Shown here piece by piece: positions 44,553 to 54,316 of a stretch of 64,000 nucleotides of DNA (its first letter is position 1; the number at the start of each line of letters is the position of its first letter). The stretch lies in contig NZ_CP072453.1 of the NCBI RefSeq assembly GCF_019343475.1, positions 930,001-994,000 on the forward strand, read 5' to 3'. The position numbers and the translations under genes are program-made. A model generated the notes under the pieces. The model was not told where the DNA came from, made no database searches, and saw nothing but the letters and a program-made list of their open reading frames with translations. Source of the DNA: Providencia sp. R33 (lineage in GTDB: Bacteria > Pseudomonadota > Gammaproteobacteria > Enterobacterales > Enterobacteriaceae).

Positions 44553-45476
44553 ATGATAAATTCCAATCGTCCCATCATGAACCTAGATCTAGACTTGCTG
44601 CGTACATTTGTTGCAGTCGCTGATCTAAATACATTTGCAGCTGCTGCGGCAGCAGTGTGTAGAACGCAGTCTGCAGTAAGCCAGCAGATGCAGCGTTTAG
44701 AGCAACTTGTTGGTCGTGAGCTTTTCGCGCGTCATGGACGTAATAAACTCCTCACGGCACATGGTTTGCAATTACTGGGTTATGCACGACAAATCTTGCG
44801 TGCGAATGATGATGCAACCGCATCATTGACCTATAACGATGCAGAAGGTGAGTTACGTATCGGTGCATCCGATGACACCGTTGATATCTTACTACCATTC
44901 TTGCTAAATCGTATCGCTTCCGTGTATCCACGCATTGCGGTTGAAGTTCGTATTAAACGTGCTCAATTTATTGAATCGATGCTGGATAACCATGAAATCG
45001 ATTTAGCATTAACAACAGCGCGTATTAGCCATCACCCAAAAACAGCACTGAGAACAGTGCCAGTGTTATGGCATAGTTCGCCGGATTTCCAATTACGCCA
45101 TAACGAGCCAATCCCGTTAGTCGTAATGGATGAAACCAACCCATACCGTAAACTTTGCACGCAAGCATTGGATGATGCAGGGTTACCTTGGCATGTCGCC
45201 TATGAAGCCGCCTCTTTACCCGCAGTACGCGCGGCTGTAACCGCTGAAGTCGGCGTGACTGCACGCCCGATGGAAATGCAAAACGCCGATTTACGGATTT
45301 TAAACGAAACGGATGGTTTACCTCGTTTGCCTGATATTCAATATTGGTTATATAAGAATGCAGATGAACAGAAAGACTTCGTTTTGACTGTCTTTAGTGC
45401 TATTGAGAACAAAAAGATCCCTTATGTTACAGCTTCAACAAGCGAACTCGCTGAAGGGAACGAAAGTAATAACTAA
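44553..45476 (+). CDS. lrhA: LrhA, LysR-type regulator of motility and virulence genes
   Basis: A 307-residue LysR-type regulator. The N-terminus LDLDLLRTFVAVADLNTFAA with CRTQSAVSQQMQRLEQLVG is almost identical to E. coli LrhA, which represses flhDC; relatives (HexA, PecT) control exoenzymes and virulence. The effector domain is more diverged (for example TARPMEMQNADLRIL). Position before nuoA is the same as in E. coli. A strong terminator follows. Confidence 0.94.
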   Translation: MINSNRPIMNLDLDLLRTFVAVADLNTFAAAAAAVCRTQSAVSQQMQRLEQLVGRELFARHGRNKLLTAHGLQLLGYARQILRANDDATASLTYNDAEGELRIGASDDTVDILLPFLLNRIASVYPRIAVEVRIKRAQFIESMLDNHEIDLALTTARISHHPKTALRTVPVLWHSSPDFQLRHNEPIPLVVMDETNPYRKLCTQALDDAGLPWHVAYEAASLPAVRAAVTAEVGVTARPMEMQNADLRILNETDGLPRLPDIQYWLYKNADEQKDFVLTVFSAIENKKIPYVTASTSELAEGNESNN

Positions 45477-46574
45477 TCGTTTCAAGTGATTTTGTATCAA
45501 GGCTGATAAGTGAGTCATACAATAAATAAAACGGCAATTCCGATGTTTTAAGGAATGCCGTTTTTTTATGTCAGAAATCTACATAAGAAAAGTGTGGGTA
45601 AAATATTTTGCAATCTAATTATTTTACGCAAAGGGAATGGGGCACTCAATTCAAAGGAATATATTGACCAAAGTGATATTAACTGAGTGAAAGTGTAACC
45701 ATACTAAACCAAGGGAAATGCCATTCTTTTTTAGATGCGTGTATCTACAGAGTAAGATGCTTAGTAACTGAAACGATTATTTCATATTGATGTGTTAAAT
45801 TTTCAATATTGGAGAAGACGTATAAGAAATCATTTTAAAACGAGGTATAAATATTGAGCAACTATTTTTAGAAATCGTTATCAAGTTCAAATTTATCATT
45901 TTTTTATCGATTTCAGTACACAAAAGCTGCAATTAACCACTTAATAAGTATGGTTAAATGTTGAAGACCATGAAATAATTGTGATGTAGCTGGCAGAACC
46001 TGAATTTCATTTTTTAGTTAACGATTTGTTACGTTATTAACAATCTTTTTTTGCTGAATTGATAAAATAGCACTGGATTGTCAGCAAGTTAGTTCAAGTG
46101 TTGAATAAAAAAGCGTTACATGTTCTTAAAGTAAAATTGAATGCCATGTAAACAAATTGAGTACTTTTTCAATAAATCTGTGCGTTAGATCAAATAAAAA
46201 GCGCAATTTTTCATCTGTTAAGACAGGTTTTTCCTGCGATAATGGTGTAGTAAAAACGAATAATCAGTTAAACTAGTTTGAGTGTTTACTTATGTTTCAT
46301 TACACTGACACGTTTTAGCAGATCATGAGTACTTTTTGTTGTTCGAATGTTTTTTGAGTGTGAAGTTTTTGTAATAAATACGGGTTATTTTACCTAATTT
46401 GGGTAAAGTAAATTGTAATGAGAGAGGACAAACCAAACGCAGTCATCAGGCTGATTTATGTTTGGTGATGATTTTTGGTCTTTCTTCTCGATTAACTGGG
46501 CAATTGTGGTGCAATACTGCCGTGTTGTAAAAAAGAGCAGTTTACGCACCATAAGTAATGAGTAAGCAACGAGT
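45477..46574. other. 1.1-kb gene-free region between lrhA and nuoA
   Basis: Apart from the lrhA terminator I see no gene. It should hold the nuo promoters and a long leader, as in E. coli. Several GTTAA-rich patches (for example 46014-46040) could be ArcA sites, but none is clear enough to list. Small open frames here lack ribosome sites. Confidence 0.5.
45528..45567 (+). terminator. Terminator after lrhA
   Basis: AACGGCA-ATTCC pairs with GGAA-TGCCGTT, followed by a seven-T run. Confidence 0.85.
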
Positions 46575-47018
46575 ATGTCTACATCAATCCTAGCGTTAGC
46601 CCATAACTGGGCGTTTGCGATATTCCTTATCGGCACTATCGGTCTTTGTGCTTTCATGTTGGTCGCAGGTCACTTCTTGGGTAGCCGCGCCAAAGCCAGA
46701 ACAAAACATGTTCCTTACGAGTCAGGTCTTGACTCGGTCGGTAGTGCACGTCTTCGTATGTCAGCTAAGTTCTACTTAGTCGCCATGTTCTTCGTTATCT
46801 TCGATGTTGAAGCCATGTTCTTATTTGCATGGTCAGTTGCCATCCGCGAAGCCGGTTGGGTAGGTTTCATCGAAGCCGCGATCTTTATTCTGGTATTGTT
46901 GGCGGGATTGTTTTATCTGGTTCGCGTAGGAGCATTGGATTGGACTCCAGTCCGTTCCCGCGGAAAAGTGAAGCATCCTAGTGAAGTTATTAAAATCAGC
47001 AATCGTCATCCGCAGTAA
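46575..47018 (+). CDS. nuoA: NuoA, NADH:quinone oxidoreductase subunit A
   Basis: Membrane subunit of respiratory complex I. The 147-residue protein has three membrane segments and the conserved loop KHVPYESGLDSVGSARLRMS with FYLVAMFFVIFDVEAMFLF. The loop shapes the quinone-site entrance. First gene of nuoABCDEFGHIJKLMN, with nuoB 18 bases downstream. Confidence 0.96.
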   Translation: MSTSILALAHNWAFAIFLIGTIGLCAFMLVAGHFLGSRAKARTKHVPYESGLDSVGSARLRMSAKFYLVAMFFVIFDVEAMFLFAWSVAIREAGWVGFIEAAIFILVLLAGLFYLVRVGALDWTPVRSRGKVKHPSEVIKISNRHPQ

Positions 47019-47036
47019 AAAGCGAGGCATTATACA

Positions 47037-47711
47037 ATGGATTATACGCTCACCCGCATAGATCCGAACGGTGAGAACGACCGTTACCCACTGCAAACTC
47101 AGGAAATTGTTACCGATCCTTTGGAGCAGCAAGTTGAAAACAGTGTGTACATGGGGAAACTTTCTCATGCACTTCACGATGTGGTTAACTGGGGGCGCAA
47201 AAACTCTCTATGGCCATATAACTTTGGTCTTTCATGTTGCTATGTAGAAATGGTGACTTCGTTCACGGCTGTTCATGACGTAGCCCGCTTTGGTGCGGAA
47301 GTACTTCGTGCTTCACCTCGTCAAGCCGACTTCATGGTTGTAGCAGGAACCTGTTTTACAAAAATGGCGCCTGTTATTCAACGTCTGTATGACCAAATGC
47401 TCGAACCAAAATGGGTTATCTCCATGGGTTCATGTGCCAACTCTGGTGGCATGTATGACATTTATTCTGTTGTACAAGGCGTCGATAAATTTATCCCTGT
47501 GGATGTGTATATCCCGGGTTGCCCACCGCGCCCAGAAGCCTATATGCAGGCTCTGCTTCTGTTGCAAGAATCTATCGGTAAAGAGCGTCGTCCGCTCTCT
47601 TGGGTTGTTGGAGACCAAGGGGTTTACCGTGCCAATATGCAATCAGAAAGAGAAAGAAAGCACGGTGAACGTATCGCAGTGACAAATCTGCGTACACCAG
47701 ACGAAATTTAA
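47037..47711 (+). CDS. nuoB: NuoB, complex I subunit with cluster N2
   Basis: Peripheral-arm subunit that holds the last iron-sulfur cluster (N2), which passes electrons to quinone. The Cys ligands are in LSCCYVEM, GTCFTKM and PGCPPRPEA. Length 224 is close to the 220 of E. coli. It lies at the NuoCD/NuoI interface on the cytoplasmic side. Confidence 0.97.
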   Translation: MDYTLTRIDPNGENDRYPLQTQEIVTDPLEQQVENSVYMGKLSHALHDVVNWGRKNSLWPYNFGLSCCYVEMVTSFTAVHDVARFGAEVLRASPRQADFMVVAGTCFTKMAPVIQRLYDQMLEPKWVISMGSCANSGGMYDIYSVVQGVDKFIPVDVYIPGCPPRPEAYMQALLLLQESIGKERRPLSWVVGDQGVYRANMQSERERKHGERIAVTNLRTPDEI

Positions 47712-47785
47712 GGCTTAAAGCCATACAGCGTAACAGAGCAATGTTGTTGCGAAATAATAAACCTGATCAAGCGTTATGGTGAAGA

Positions 47786-49588
47786 ATGATGACAGATCAG
47801 ATAGCGCAAGCGAGTAGTAACCAGCCAGGATGGCAGACACAGGATCATTTAAATGACCCTGTGCTTCTGGAACTGCGCAATCAATTTGGGCCGGATGCCT
47901 TTTCTGTTCAAGCAACCCGCACTGGCATGCCAGTGATATGGGTTCGTCGTGAACAATTACTGGAAGTAGTCGATTTTCTTAAGAAATTACCGAAACCGTA
48001 TGTCATGTTATTTGACTTACACGGGGTAGATGAACGTCAACGAATTCACCGTCAAGGTCTGCCAGAAGCAGACTTTAGTGTTTTCTACCACATCATCTCC
48101 ATCGACCGTAACCGCGATATCATGTTAAAAGTCGCTCTTAATGAGAAAGACTTGAACGTGCCTTCCGTGGTTTCACTGTTCCCAAATGCCAGCTGGCATG
48201 AGCGTGAAGTGTGGGATATGTTTGGGATCACCTTCCAAGGTCACCCAAATCTACGCCGCTTGCTGATGTCGCCAAACTGGGAAGGTCACCCACTGCGTAA
48301 GGATTACCCTGCGCGTGCAACTGAGTTCGACCCCTTTGTTCTGACAAAACAGAAACAAGATCTGGAAATGGAAGCATTAACTTTCAAACCAGAAGAGTGG
48401 GGCATGGCGCGTGGAAATGAAAACGAAGATTTCATGTTCCTGAACTTAGGGCCAAACCACCCATCATCACACGGTGCGTTCCGTATTGTACTGCAACTTG
48501 ATGGTGAAGAAATTATCGACTGTGTGCCTGATATCGGTTACCACCACCGTGGTGCTGAGAAAATGGGTGAACGTCAGTCATGGCACAGCTACATTCCATA
48601 CACTGACCGTATCGAGTATCTCGGTGGTTGTGTGAATGAAATGCCTTACGTGTTAGCCGTTGAAAAACTGGCTGGCATCGAAGTGCCTGACCGTGTGAAA
48701 ACCATTCGTGTCATGCTGTCTGAATTATTCCGTATTAACAGCCACTTGCTGTACATCAGTACCTATATCCAAGACGTCGGTGCAATGACACCGGTATTCT
48801 TTGCGTTTACTGACCGTCAAAAAGTGTACAACGTGATTGAAGCTATTACAGGCTTCCGTATGCACCCAGCTTGGTTCCGTATCGGTGGTGTTGCACACGA
48901 CTTACCACGCGGTTGGGAAAAGCTGCTGCGTGAGTTACTTGACTGGCTGCCAAAACGTTTAGAATCCTATGTGACGTCAGCACTGAAAAACTCCATTTTA
49001 AAAGGCCGTTCAATTGGTACAGCAATGTACAACAAAGAAGAGGCACTGGCATGGGGTGTAACAGGTGCGGGTCTACGTGCAACAGGGGTTGATTTCGACG
49101 TACGTAAATGGCGTCCATATTCAGGCTACGAAAACTTTGAGTTCGATATTCCTATCGCGCACAACGGTGACTGTTATGACCGTGTGATGATCAAAGTGGA
49201 AGAGATGCGCCAGAGTATCCGTATTCTTGAGCAATGCTACAAGAATATGCCAGAAGGCCCATTCAAAGCTGACCATCCACTGACGACGCCGCCACCAAAA
49301 GAGCGTACGTTGCAGCACATTGAAACCCTAATCAACCACTTCTTACAAGTGTCTTGGGGCCCAGTGATGCCTGCGAATGAATCATTCCAGATGGTTGAAG
49401 CCACGAAGGGTATTAACAGCTACTACCTAACAAGTGACGGCAGCACCATGAGTTACCGCACACGTATTCGTACTCCGAGTTATGAGCACTTACAGCAAAT
49501 TCCTTCGGTGATCAGAGGTAGTTTAGTTTCAGACTTAATCGTCTATCTGGGTAGTATCGATTTTGTAATGTCGGATGTGGATCGCTAA
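47786..49588 (+). CDS. nuoC: NuoCD, fused complex I subunits C and D
   Basis: A 600-residue fusion of the 30-kDa (C) and 49-kDa (D) subunits, the normal form in Enterobacterales. The C part carries DLFGI-type motifs (VWDMFGITFQGHPNLRRLL near residue 145). The D part starts near residue 200 (LGPNHPSSHGAFRIVLQLDG) and forms the quinone cavity with NuoB. Two ATG codons (47786 and 47789) are possible; the second has the better spacing. It is preceded by a 74-base gap after nuoB. Confidence 0.97.
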   Translation: MMTDQIAQASSNQPGWQTQDHLNDPVLLELRNQFGPDAFSVQATRTGMPVIWVRREQLLEVVDFLKKLPKPYVMLFDLHGVDERQRIHRQGLPEADFSVFYHIISIDRNRDIMLKVALNEKDLNVPSVVSLFPNASWHEREVWDMFGITFQGHPNLRRLLMSPNWEGHPLRKDYPARATEFDPFVLTKQKQDLEMEALTFKPEEWGMARGNENEDFMFLNLGPNHPSSHGAFRIVLQLDGEEIIDCVPDIGYHHRGAEKMGERQSWHSYIPYTDRIEYLGGCVNEMPYVLAVEKLAGIEVPDRVKTIRVMLSELFRINSHLLYISTYIQDVGAMTPVFFAFTDRQKVYNVIEAITGFRMHPAWFRIGGVAHDLPRGWEKLLRELLDWLPKRLESYVTSALKNSILKGRSIGTAMYNKEEALAWGVTGAGLRATGVDFDVRKWRPYSGYENFEFDIPIAHNGDCYDRVMIKVEEMRQSIRILEQCYKNMPEGPFKADHPLTTPPPKERTLQHIETLINHFLQVSWGPVMPANESFQMVEATKGINSYYLTSDGSTMSYRTRIRTPSYEHLQQIPSVIRGSLVSDLIVYLGSIDFVMSDVDR

Positions 49589-49590
49589 CC

Positions 49591-50139
49591 ATGCATAATG
49601 AACATAACGAAAATGAGAAGCACAACGAGCTCAATGTCGTGAATGTGTTTGAACCGCAAGTCAATCATGGCTTTGTCTTAACTGAGAAAGAACGTGAAGA
49701 GATTGAAGGTGAGAAACACCATTACGAAGACGCACGTGCTGCCTCAATTGAAGCACTGAAAATTGTGCAAAAAAACCGCGGTTGGGTTGAAGATGGGGCT
49801 ATCCATGCGATTGCTGACGTCTTAGGTATCCCAGCCAGTGACGTTGAAGGTGTGGCCACATTCTATAGCCAAATCTTCCGTCAGCCAGTAGGTCGCCACA
49901 TTATTCGCTATTGCGACAGTGTTGTTTGCCATATTACAGGTTATCAGGGCTTAGAAGCTGAAATCATTAAACAGCTGAATATTCGCCCGGGTCAAACAAC
50001 AGCTGATGGCCGCTTTACCTTGCTGCCGACCTGTTGCTTAGGTAACTGTGACAAGGGTCCAACGATGATGATCGATGAAGACACTCACAGCTACGTACAG
50101 CCTGAAAATATTCAAAAATTACTGGAGCAGTATCCATGA
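49591..50139 (+). CDS. nuoE: NuoE, complex I 24-kDa subunit
   Basis: Thioredoxin-fold subunit with a [2Fe-2S] cluster (N1a), part of the NADH-dehydrogenase module. Cys ligands are in CDSVVCH and LPTCCLGNC. At 182 residues it is about 16 longer than in E. coli, because of an Asn/Glu/His-rich N-terminus (MHNEHNENEKHNELN). The stop overlaps nuoF by ATGA. Confidence 0.96.
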   Translation: MHNEHNENEKHNELNVVNVFEPQVNHGFVLTEKEREEIEGEKHHYEDARAASIEALKIVQKNRGWVEDGAIHAIADVLGIPASDVEGVATFYSQIFRQPVGRHIIRYCDSVVCHITGYQGLEAEIIKQLNIRPGQTTADGRFTLLPTCCLGNCDKGPTMMIDEDTHSYVQPENIQKLLEQYP

Positions 50140-51494
50140 CAAATTCTGTTAATCCAGTGATCCGTACTGCCGAAACTCATCCTCTAACATGGCGTTTGCG
50201 TGATGACAATCAGCCTGTTTGGTTAGATGAGTATCGCAGTAAAAACGGATACAAAGGTCTTGAGCGTGCGCTCAAAGGCATGGCACCAGATGAAGTTGTG
50301 AATCTCGTGAAAGACGCTGGCCTGAAAGGGCGTGGTGGCGCGGGCTTCTCAACAGGTCTGAAATGGAGCCTGATGCCAAAAGACGAAAACATGAAACTGC
50401 GTTACTTCTTATGTAATGCGGATGAAATGGAACCGGGTACTTATAAAGACCGTCTATTGATGGAACAACTGCCTCACCTGTTAGTTGAGGGGATGATTAC
50501 GGGAGCTTATGCATTAAAAGCATACCGCGGTTATATCTTCCTGCGTGGTGAATACGTTGAAGCAGCGCAAAATCTGCGCCGCGCCATCGAAGAAGCCAAA
50601 GCTGCGGGTCTGTTAGGTAAAAATATTCTTGGTTCTGGATTCGATTTCGAACTGTTTGTGCATACCGGTGCTGGGCGTTATATCTGCGGTGAAGAAACTG
50701 CGTTGATTAACTCCTTAGAAGGTCGTCGTGCAAACCCACGATCTAAACCACCATTCCCTGCAACATCAGGTGCTTGGGGCAAACCAACTTGCGTAAATAA
50801 CGTCGAAACTATCTGTAACGTGCCTGCGATTTTAGAGCATGGTGACCAGTGGTATATCGATTTAAGCGCAGGTAAGAGTAAAGATGCCGGCACGAAACTG
50901 ATGGGCTTCTCAGGACGCGTGAAAAACCCGGGTCTGTGGGAGTTACCGTTTGGTACCACGGCGCGTGAAGTCCTTGAGGACTACGCAGGTGGGATGCGCG
51001 ATGGCTTGAAATTAAAAGCATGGCAGCCGGGCGGGGCAGGGACAGACTTCCTGACCAACGATCACCTCGACTTACCGATGGATTTCGAAAATATTGCTAA
51101 AGCAGGCAGCCGTTTAGGTACTGCGTTGGCGATGGCGGTTGATCATGAAATCAACATGGTTTCGTTAGTGCGTAACTTAGAAACCTTCTTTGCGCGTGAA
51201 TCTTGCGGTTGGTGTACGCCATGTCGTGATGGATTGCCGTGGAGCGTGAAAATTTTACAAGCACTGGAAAAAGGCGAAGGCCAACCGGGCGACATCGAAA
51301 CATTAGAGCAACTTTGCCGTTTCTTAGGTCCGGGTAAAACCTTCTGTGCTCACGCACCAGGTGCAGTCGAACCGCTGCAAAGTGCCATCAAATATTTCCG
51401 TGATGAATTTGAAGCGGGTATCTCGCAAAAAGATCTGCGCAATTTAGTGCAGATTGCAGGTATCCAGCCAAACCTGCTGAAGCAGCGCTGGTAA
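50136..51494 (+). CDS. nuoF: NuoF, complex I NADH-binding subunit
   Basis: Oxidises NADH through FMN and carries a [4Fe-4S] cluster (N3). The FMN/NADH site has GLKGRGGAGFSTGLKWSLMP near residue 62 and GAGRYICGEETALINSLEG near residue 180; the cluster Cys are in ESCGWCTPCRDG and a later C (LEQLC). Length 452. A gap of about 90 bases with a small hairpin precedes nuoG. Confidence 0.97.
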   Translation: MTNSVNPVIRTAETHPLTWRLRDDNQPVWLDEYRSKNGYKGLERALKGMAPDEVVNLVKDAGLKGRGGAGFSTGLKWSLMPKDENMKLRYFLCNADEMEPGTYKDRLLMEQLPHLLVEGMITGAYALKAYRGYIFLRGEYVEAAQNLRRAIEEAKAAGLLGKNILGSGFDFELFVHTGAGRYICGEETALINSLEGRRANPRSKPPFPATSGAWGKPTCVNNVETICNVPAILEHGDQWYIDLSAGKSKDAGTKLMGFSGRVKNPGLWELPFGTTAREVLEDYAGGMRDGLKLKAWQPGGAGTDFLTNDHLDLPMDFENIAKAGSRLGTALAMAVDHEINMVSLVRNLETFFARESCGWCTPCRDGLPWSVKILQALEKGEGQPGDIETLEQLCRFLGPGKTFCAHAPGAVEPLQSAIKYFRDEFEAGISQKDLRNLVQIAGIQPNLLKQRW

Positions 51495-51583
51495 TCGTTT
51501 TGCGATTGAGCAACCGCAAACGAGATTTTTCACGAAGAACGTATTTTTGATTAACGCCTGCTTTATGCGGGCCTTTGGGAAGC

Positions 51584-54316
51584 ATGCTGACTATGGCTAC
51601 AATATATGTAGACGGCAAAGAATATGACGTTAACGGGTCTGAAAACCTGTTACAAGCCTGTCTTTCTCTCGGGCTAGATATTCCTTATTTTTGCTGGCAT
51701 CCGGCGCTGGGAAGCGTTGGCGCTTGCCGCCAGTGTGCGGTTAAGCAGTATCAGAACGCGGATGACACCCGCGGTCGCCTAGTAATGTCTTGTATGACAC
51801 CGGCAACGGAAGGCACATTCATCTCTATCGATGATGAAGAAGCCAAGCAATTCCGTGAAAGTGTTGTGGAATGGCTGATGACCAACCACCCACATGACTG
51901 TCCAGTCTGTGAAGAGGGCGGTAACTGCCACCTGCAAGATATGACGGTGATGACCGGCCATAATATGCGTAAATATCGTTTTACGAAACGCACACACATT
52001 AACCAAGATCTGGGGCCTTTCATCAGTCATGAAATGAACCGTTGTATCGCGTGTTATCGCTGTGTTCGTTACTATAAAGATTACGCAGATGGTACGGACT
52101 TGGGTGTATATGGCGCACATAACTATGTGTACTTCGGTCGTACAGAAGACGGCACGCTGGAAAGTGAATTTTCCGGTAACTTAGTCGAAGTCTGCCCGAC
52201 AGGGGTATTTACCGATAAAACCCACTCTGAACGCTATAACCGTAAATGGGATATGCAATTTGCGCCGGGTATCTGCCAACAGTGCAGTATCGGTTGTAAT
52301 ACCAGCCCGGGTGAACGTTATGGTGAAATTCGCCGTATCGAAAACCGTTATAACGGCTCGGTAAACCACTATTTCCTGTGTGACCGCGGTCGCTTTGGTT
52401 ACGGCTACGTTAACCGTAAAGACCGTCCACGTCAGGCTGTCTTGAATAAAGATGGTGTTAAACAGGTTATCTCTGCAATTGAAGCAATGCAAAGCTGTGC
52501 GCAAATTATCAATCAAGCGAAAAAAGTGATTGGTATTGGTTCTCCACGTGCAAGCATTGAAAGCAACTACGCATTACGTGCATTAGTGGGCGCAGAAAAC
52601 TTCTACTCAGGTATCTCTACAGGTGAGCAAAGTCGCTTAGCGCTGATGCAAAATATCCTGCAAAATGGCGGTATCTACACGCCAACACTGCGTGAAGTTG
52701 AAGGCTACGATGCGGTACTGGTTCTGGGTGAAGATTTAACTCAGACAGGTGCGCGTATGGCGCTGTCTGTTCGTCAAGCAGTGAAAGGTAAAGCACGTGA
52801 AATGGCCGCAGCACAGAAAGTTGCTGACTGGCAAATCGCGGCAATCATGAACATTGGTCAACATGCGAAATACCCGCTGTTTATTACCAACGTTGATGAT
52901 ACTCGCTTAGACGATGTTGCTGCCTTCAATTACCGTGCACCAGTTGCTGACCAAGCGCGTTTCGGTTTTGCTATCGCCAACATGATTAACGGTGAAGCGC
53001 CTGCGGTTAACGACTTACCTGCGGATTTGAAAGCGAAAGTGGAAACCATTGCACAAGCTCTTTCAAGCGCGAAAAAACCACTGATTATCAGCGGTAGTCA
53101 CAGTGCGAGCGATGCGATGATCCAAGCTGCAGCGAACGTGGCATTTGCACTGAAAGCGAAAGGTGCGCAAGTGGGCTTATCTTACTTAGCCTCTCACGCG
53201 AACAGCTTCGGTTTAGCGATGATGAACGCACAGCCATTAGACAGCGCATTAGCTCGCATTGAAGCGAACGAAGCGGATGTGGCTATTGTTATCGAAAATG
53301 ACCTTTACCGTCACAGCAGTGTGGATGCAGTCAATAGCGCATTAGCGAAATTGAGCCACCTGATTGTTGCTGATCACCAGCAGACTGACATCATGGATAA
53401 AGCAACACTTGTTCTGCCAGCGGCGAGTTTCGCTGAAGCAGACGGTACGTTGATTAACCAAGAAGGTCGCGCACAACGTTTCTTCCAAGTCTTCGACCCA
53501 ACGTATTACGACAAGGCTATCGTGATGAACGAAAGCTGGCGCTGGATGCACTCGCTGCAAACAGAAGCGCAAGAACGTGATGCAGACTGGTCGCAACTTG
53601 ACCATGTGATTGCTGACTGTGTGGCTGCATTACCGCAATTTGCCGGTATTGTGGATTCAGCACCGAAAGCGTCATTCCGTATCCGCGGACAAAAATTAGC
53701 GCGTGAACCACATCGTTACAGTGGTCGTACAGCAATGCTGGCGAACCAATCTGTGCATGAGCCACGTCAACCGCAAGATATTGACTCTCCATTTGCTTTC
53801 TCAATGGAAGGGAACAACAGCCCAACCGCACCACGCCAGCAAATTCCATTTGCATGGGCACCGGGTTGGAACTCACCTCAAGCGTGGAATAAATTCCAAG
53901 CGGAAGTCGGTGGCCATTTATTATTTGGTGACCCGGGTGTGCGTTTGTTCAATTCAACAGAAAGTAAACTGGGTTACTTCACTGATATTCCAGCAGCTTA
54001 CCAAGCAGCGGACGCTCAGTGGGTGGTGGCGCCGTATTACCATCTGTTCGGCAGTGATGAAATGTCACAGCGTTCAGAGGTGATTCAACAGCGCATGCCT
54101 GAACCCTATATCATGCTGAACACGCAAGATGCTGCAGCACTTGGCTTGGCAGCAGGGACAAAAGCTGAATTTAGCCATGCAGGCCAAGGGTTCAACTTGA
54201 CTGTACGTCTCAGCAATAACCTGTCGGCAGGTCAAATTGGCTTACCATTAGGGATGCCGGGTATTGCACCTTCAATGGCTGGCGTGTCAGTCAATAATCT
54301 GCGGAGGGGAGCATGA
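51584..54316 (+). CDS. nuoG: NuoG, complex I 75-kDa subunit
   Basis: Largest peripheral subunit, about 910 residues, with several clusters. The N-terminal [2Fe-2S] domain has CWHPALGSVGACRQC; next come HPHDCPVCEEGGNC (His-ligated cluster) and NRCIACYRCVRYYKD. The motif GICQQCSIGCNTSPGER carries the extra cluster N7 of E. coli-type enzymes. The rest is a molybdopterin-oxidoreductase-like fold. The ATG at 51584 matches the MLMATI-type start of E. coli. It overlaps the start of nuoH. Confidence 0.97.
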   Translation: MLTMATIYVDGKEYDVNGSENLLQACLSLGLDIPYFCWHPALGSVGACRQCAVKQYQNADDTRGRLVMSCMTPATEGTFISIDDEEAKQFRESVVEWLMTNHPHDCPVCEEGGNCHLQDMTVMTGHNMRKYRFTKRTHINQDLGPFISHEMNRCIACYRCVRYYKDYADGTDLGVYGAHNYVYFGRTEDGTLESEFSGNLVEVCPTGVFTDKTHSERYNRKWDMQFAPGICQQCSIGCNTSPGERYGEIRRIENRYNGSVNHYFLCDRGRFGYGYVNRKDRPRQAVLNKDGVKQVISAIEAMQSCAQIINQAKKVIGIGSPRASIESNYALRALVGAENFYSGISTGEQSRLALMQNILQNGGIYTPTLREVEGYDAVLVLGEDLTQTGARMALSVRQAVKGKAREMAAAQKVADWQIAAIMNIGQHAKYPLFITNVDDTRLDDVAAFNYRAPVADQARFGFAIANMINGEAPAVNDLPADLKAKVETIAQALSSAKKPLIISGSHSASDAMIQAAANVAFALKAKGAQVGLSYLASHANSFGLAMMNAQPLDSALARIEANEADVAIVIENDLYRHSSVDAVNSALAKLSHLIVADHQQTDIMDKATLVLPAASFAEADGTLINQEGRAQRFFQVFDPTYYDKAIVMNESWRWMHSLQTEAQERDADWSQLDHVIADCVAALPQFAGIVDSAPKASFRIRGQKLAREPHRYSGRTAMLANQSVHEPRQPQDIDSPFAFSMEGNNSPTAPRQQIPFAWAPGWNSPQAWNKFQAEVGGHLLFGDPGVRLFNSTESKLGYFTDIPAAYQAADAQWVVAPYYHLFGSDEMSQRSEVIQQRMPEPYIMLNTQDAAALGLAAGTKAEFSHAGQGFNLTVRLSNNLSAGQIGLPLGMPGIAPSMAGVSVNNLRRGA

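Noticed and set aside
45590..46574. Small genes or an sRNA in the lrhA-nuoA spacer
   Set aside because: Short open frames lack ribosome sites and no second promoter-terminator pair was found. The region is treated as the nuo control region.
51553..51574. Hairpin GCCTGC/GCGGGC between nuoF and nuoG as a terminator
   Set aside because: The stem is short with a wobble pair and there is no T run; ending transcription here would cut off nuoG-N.
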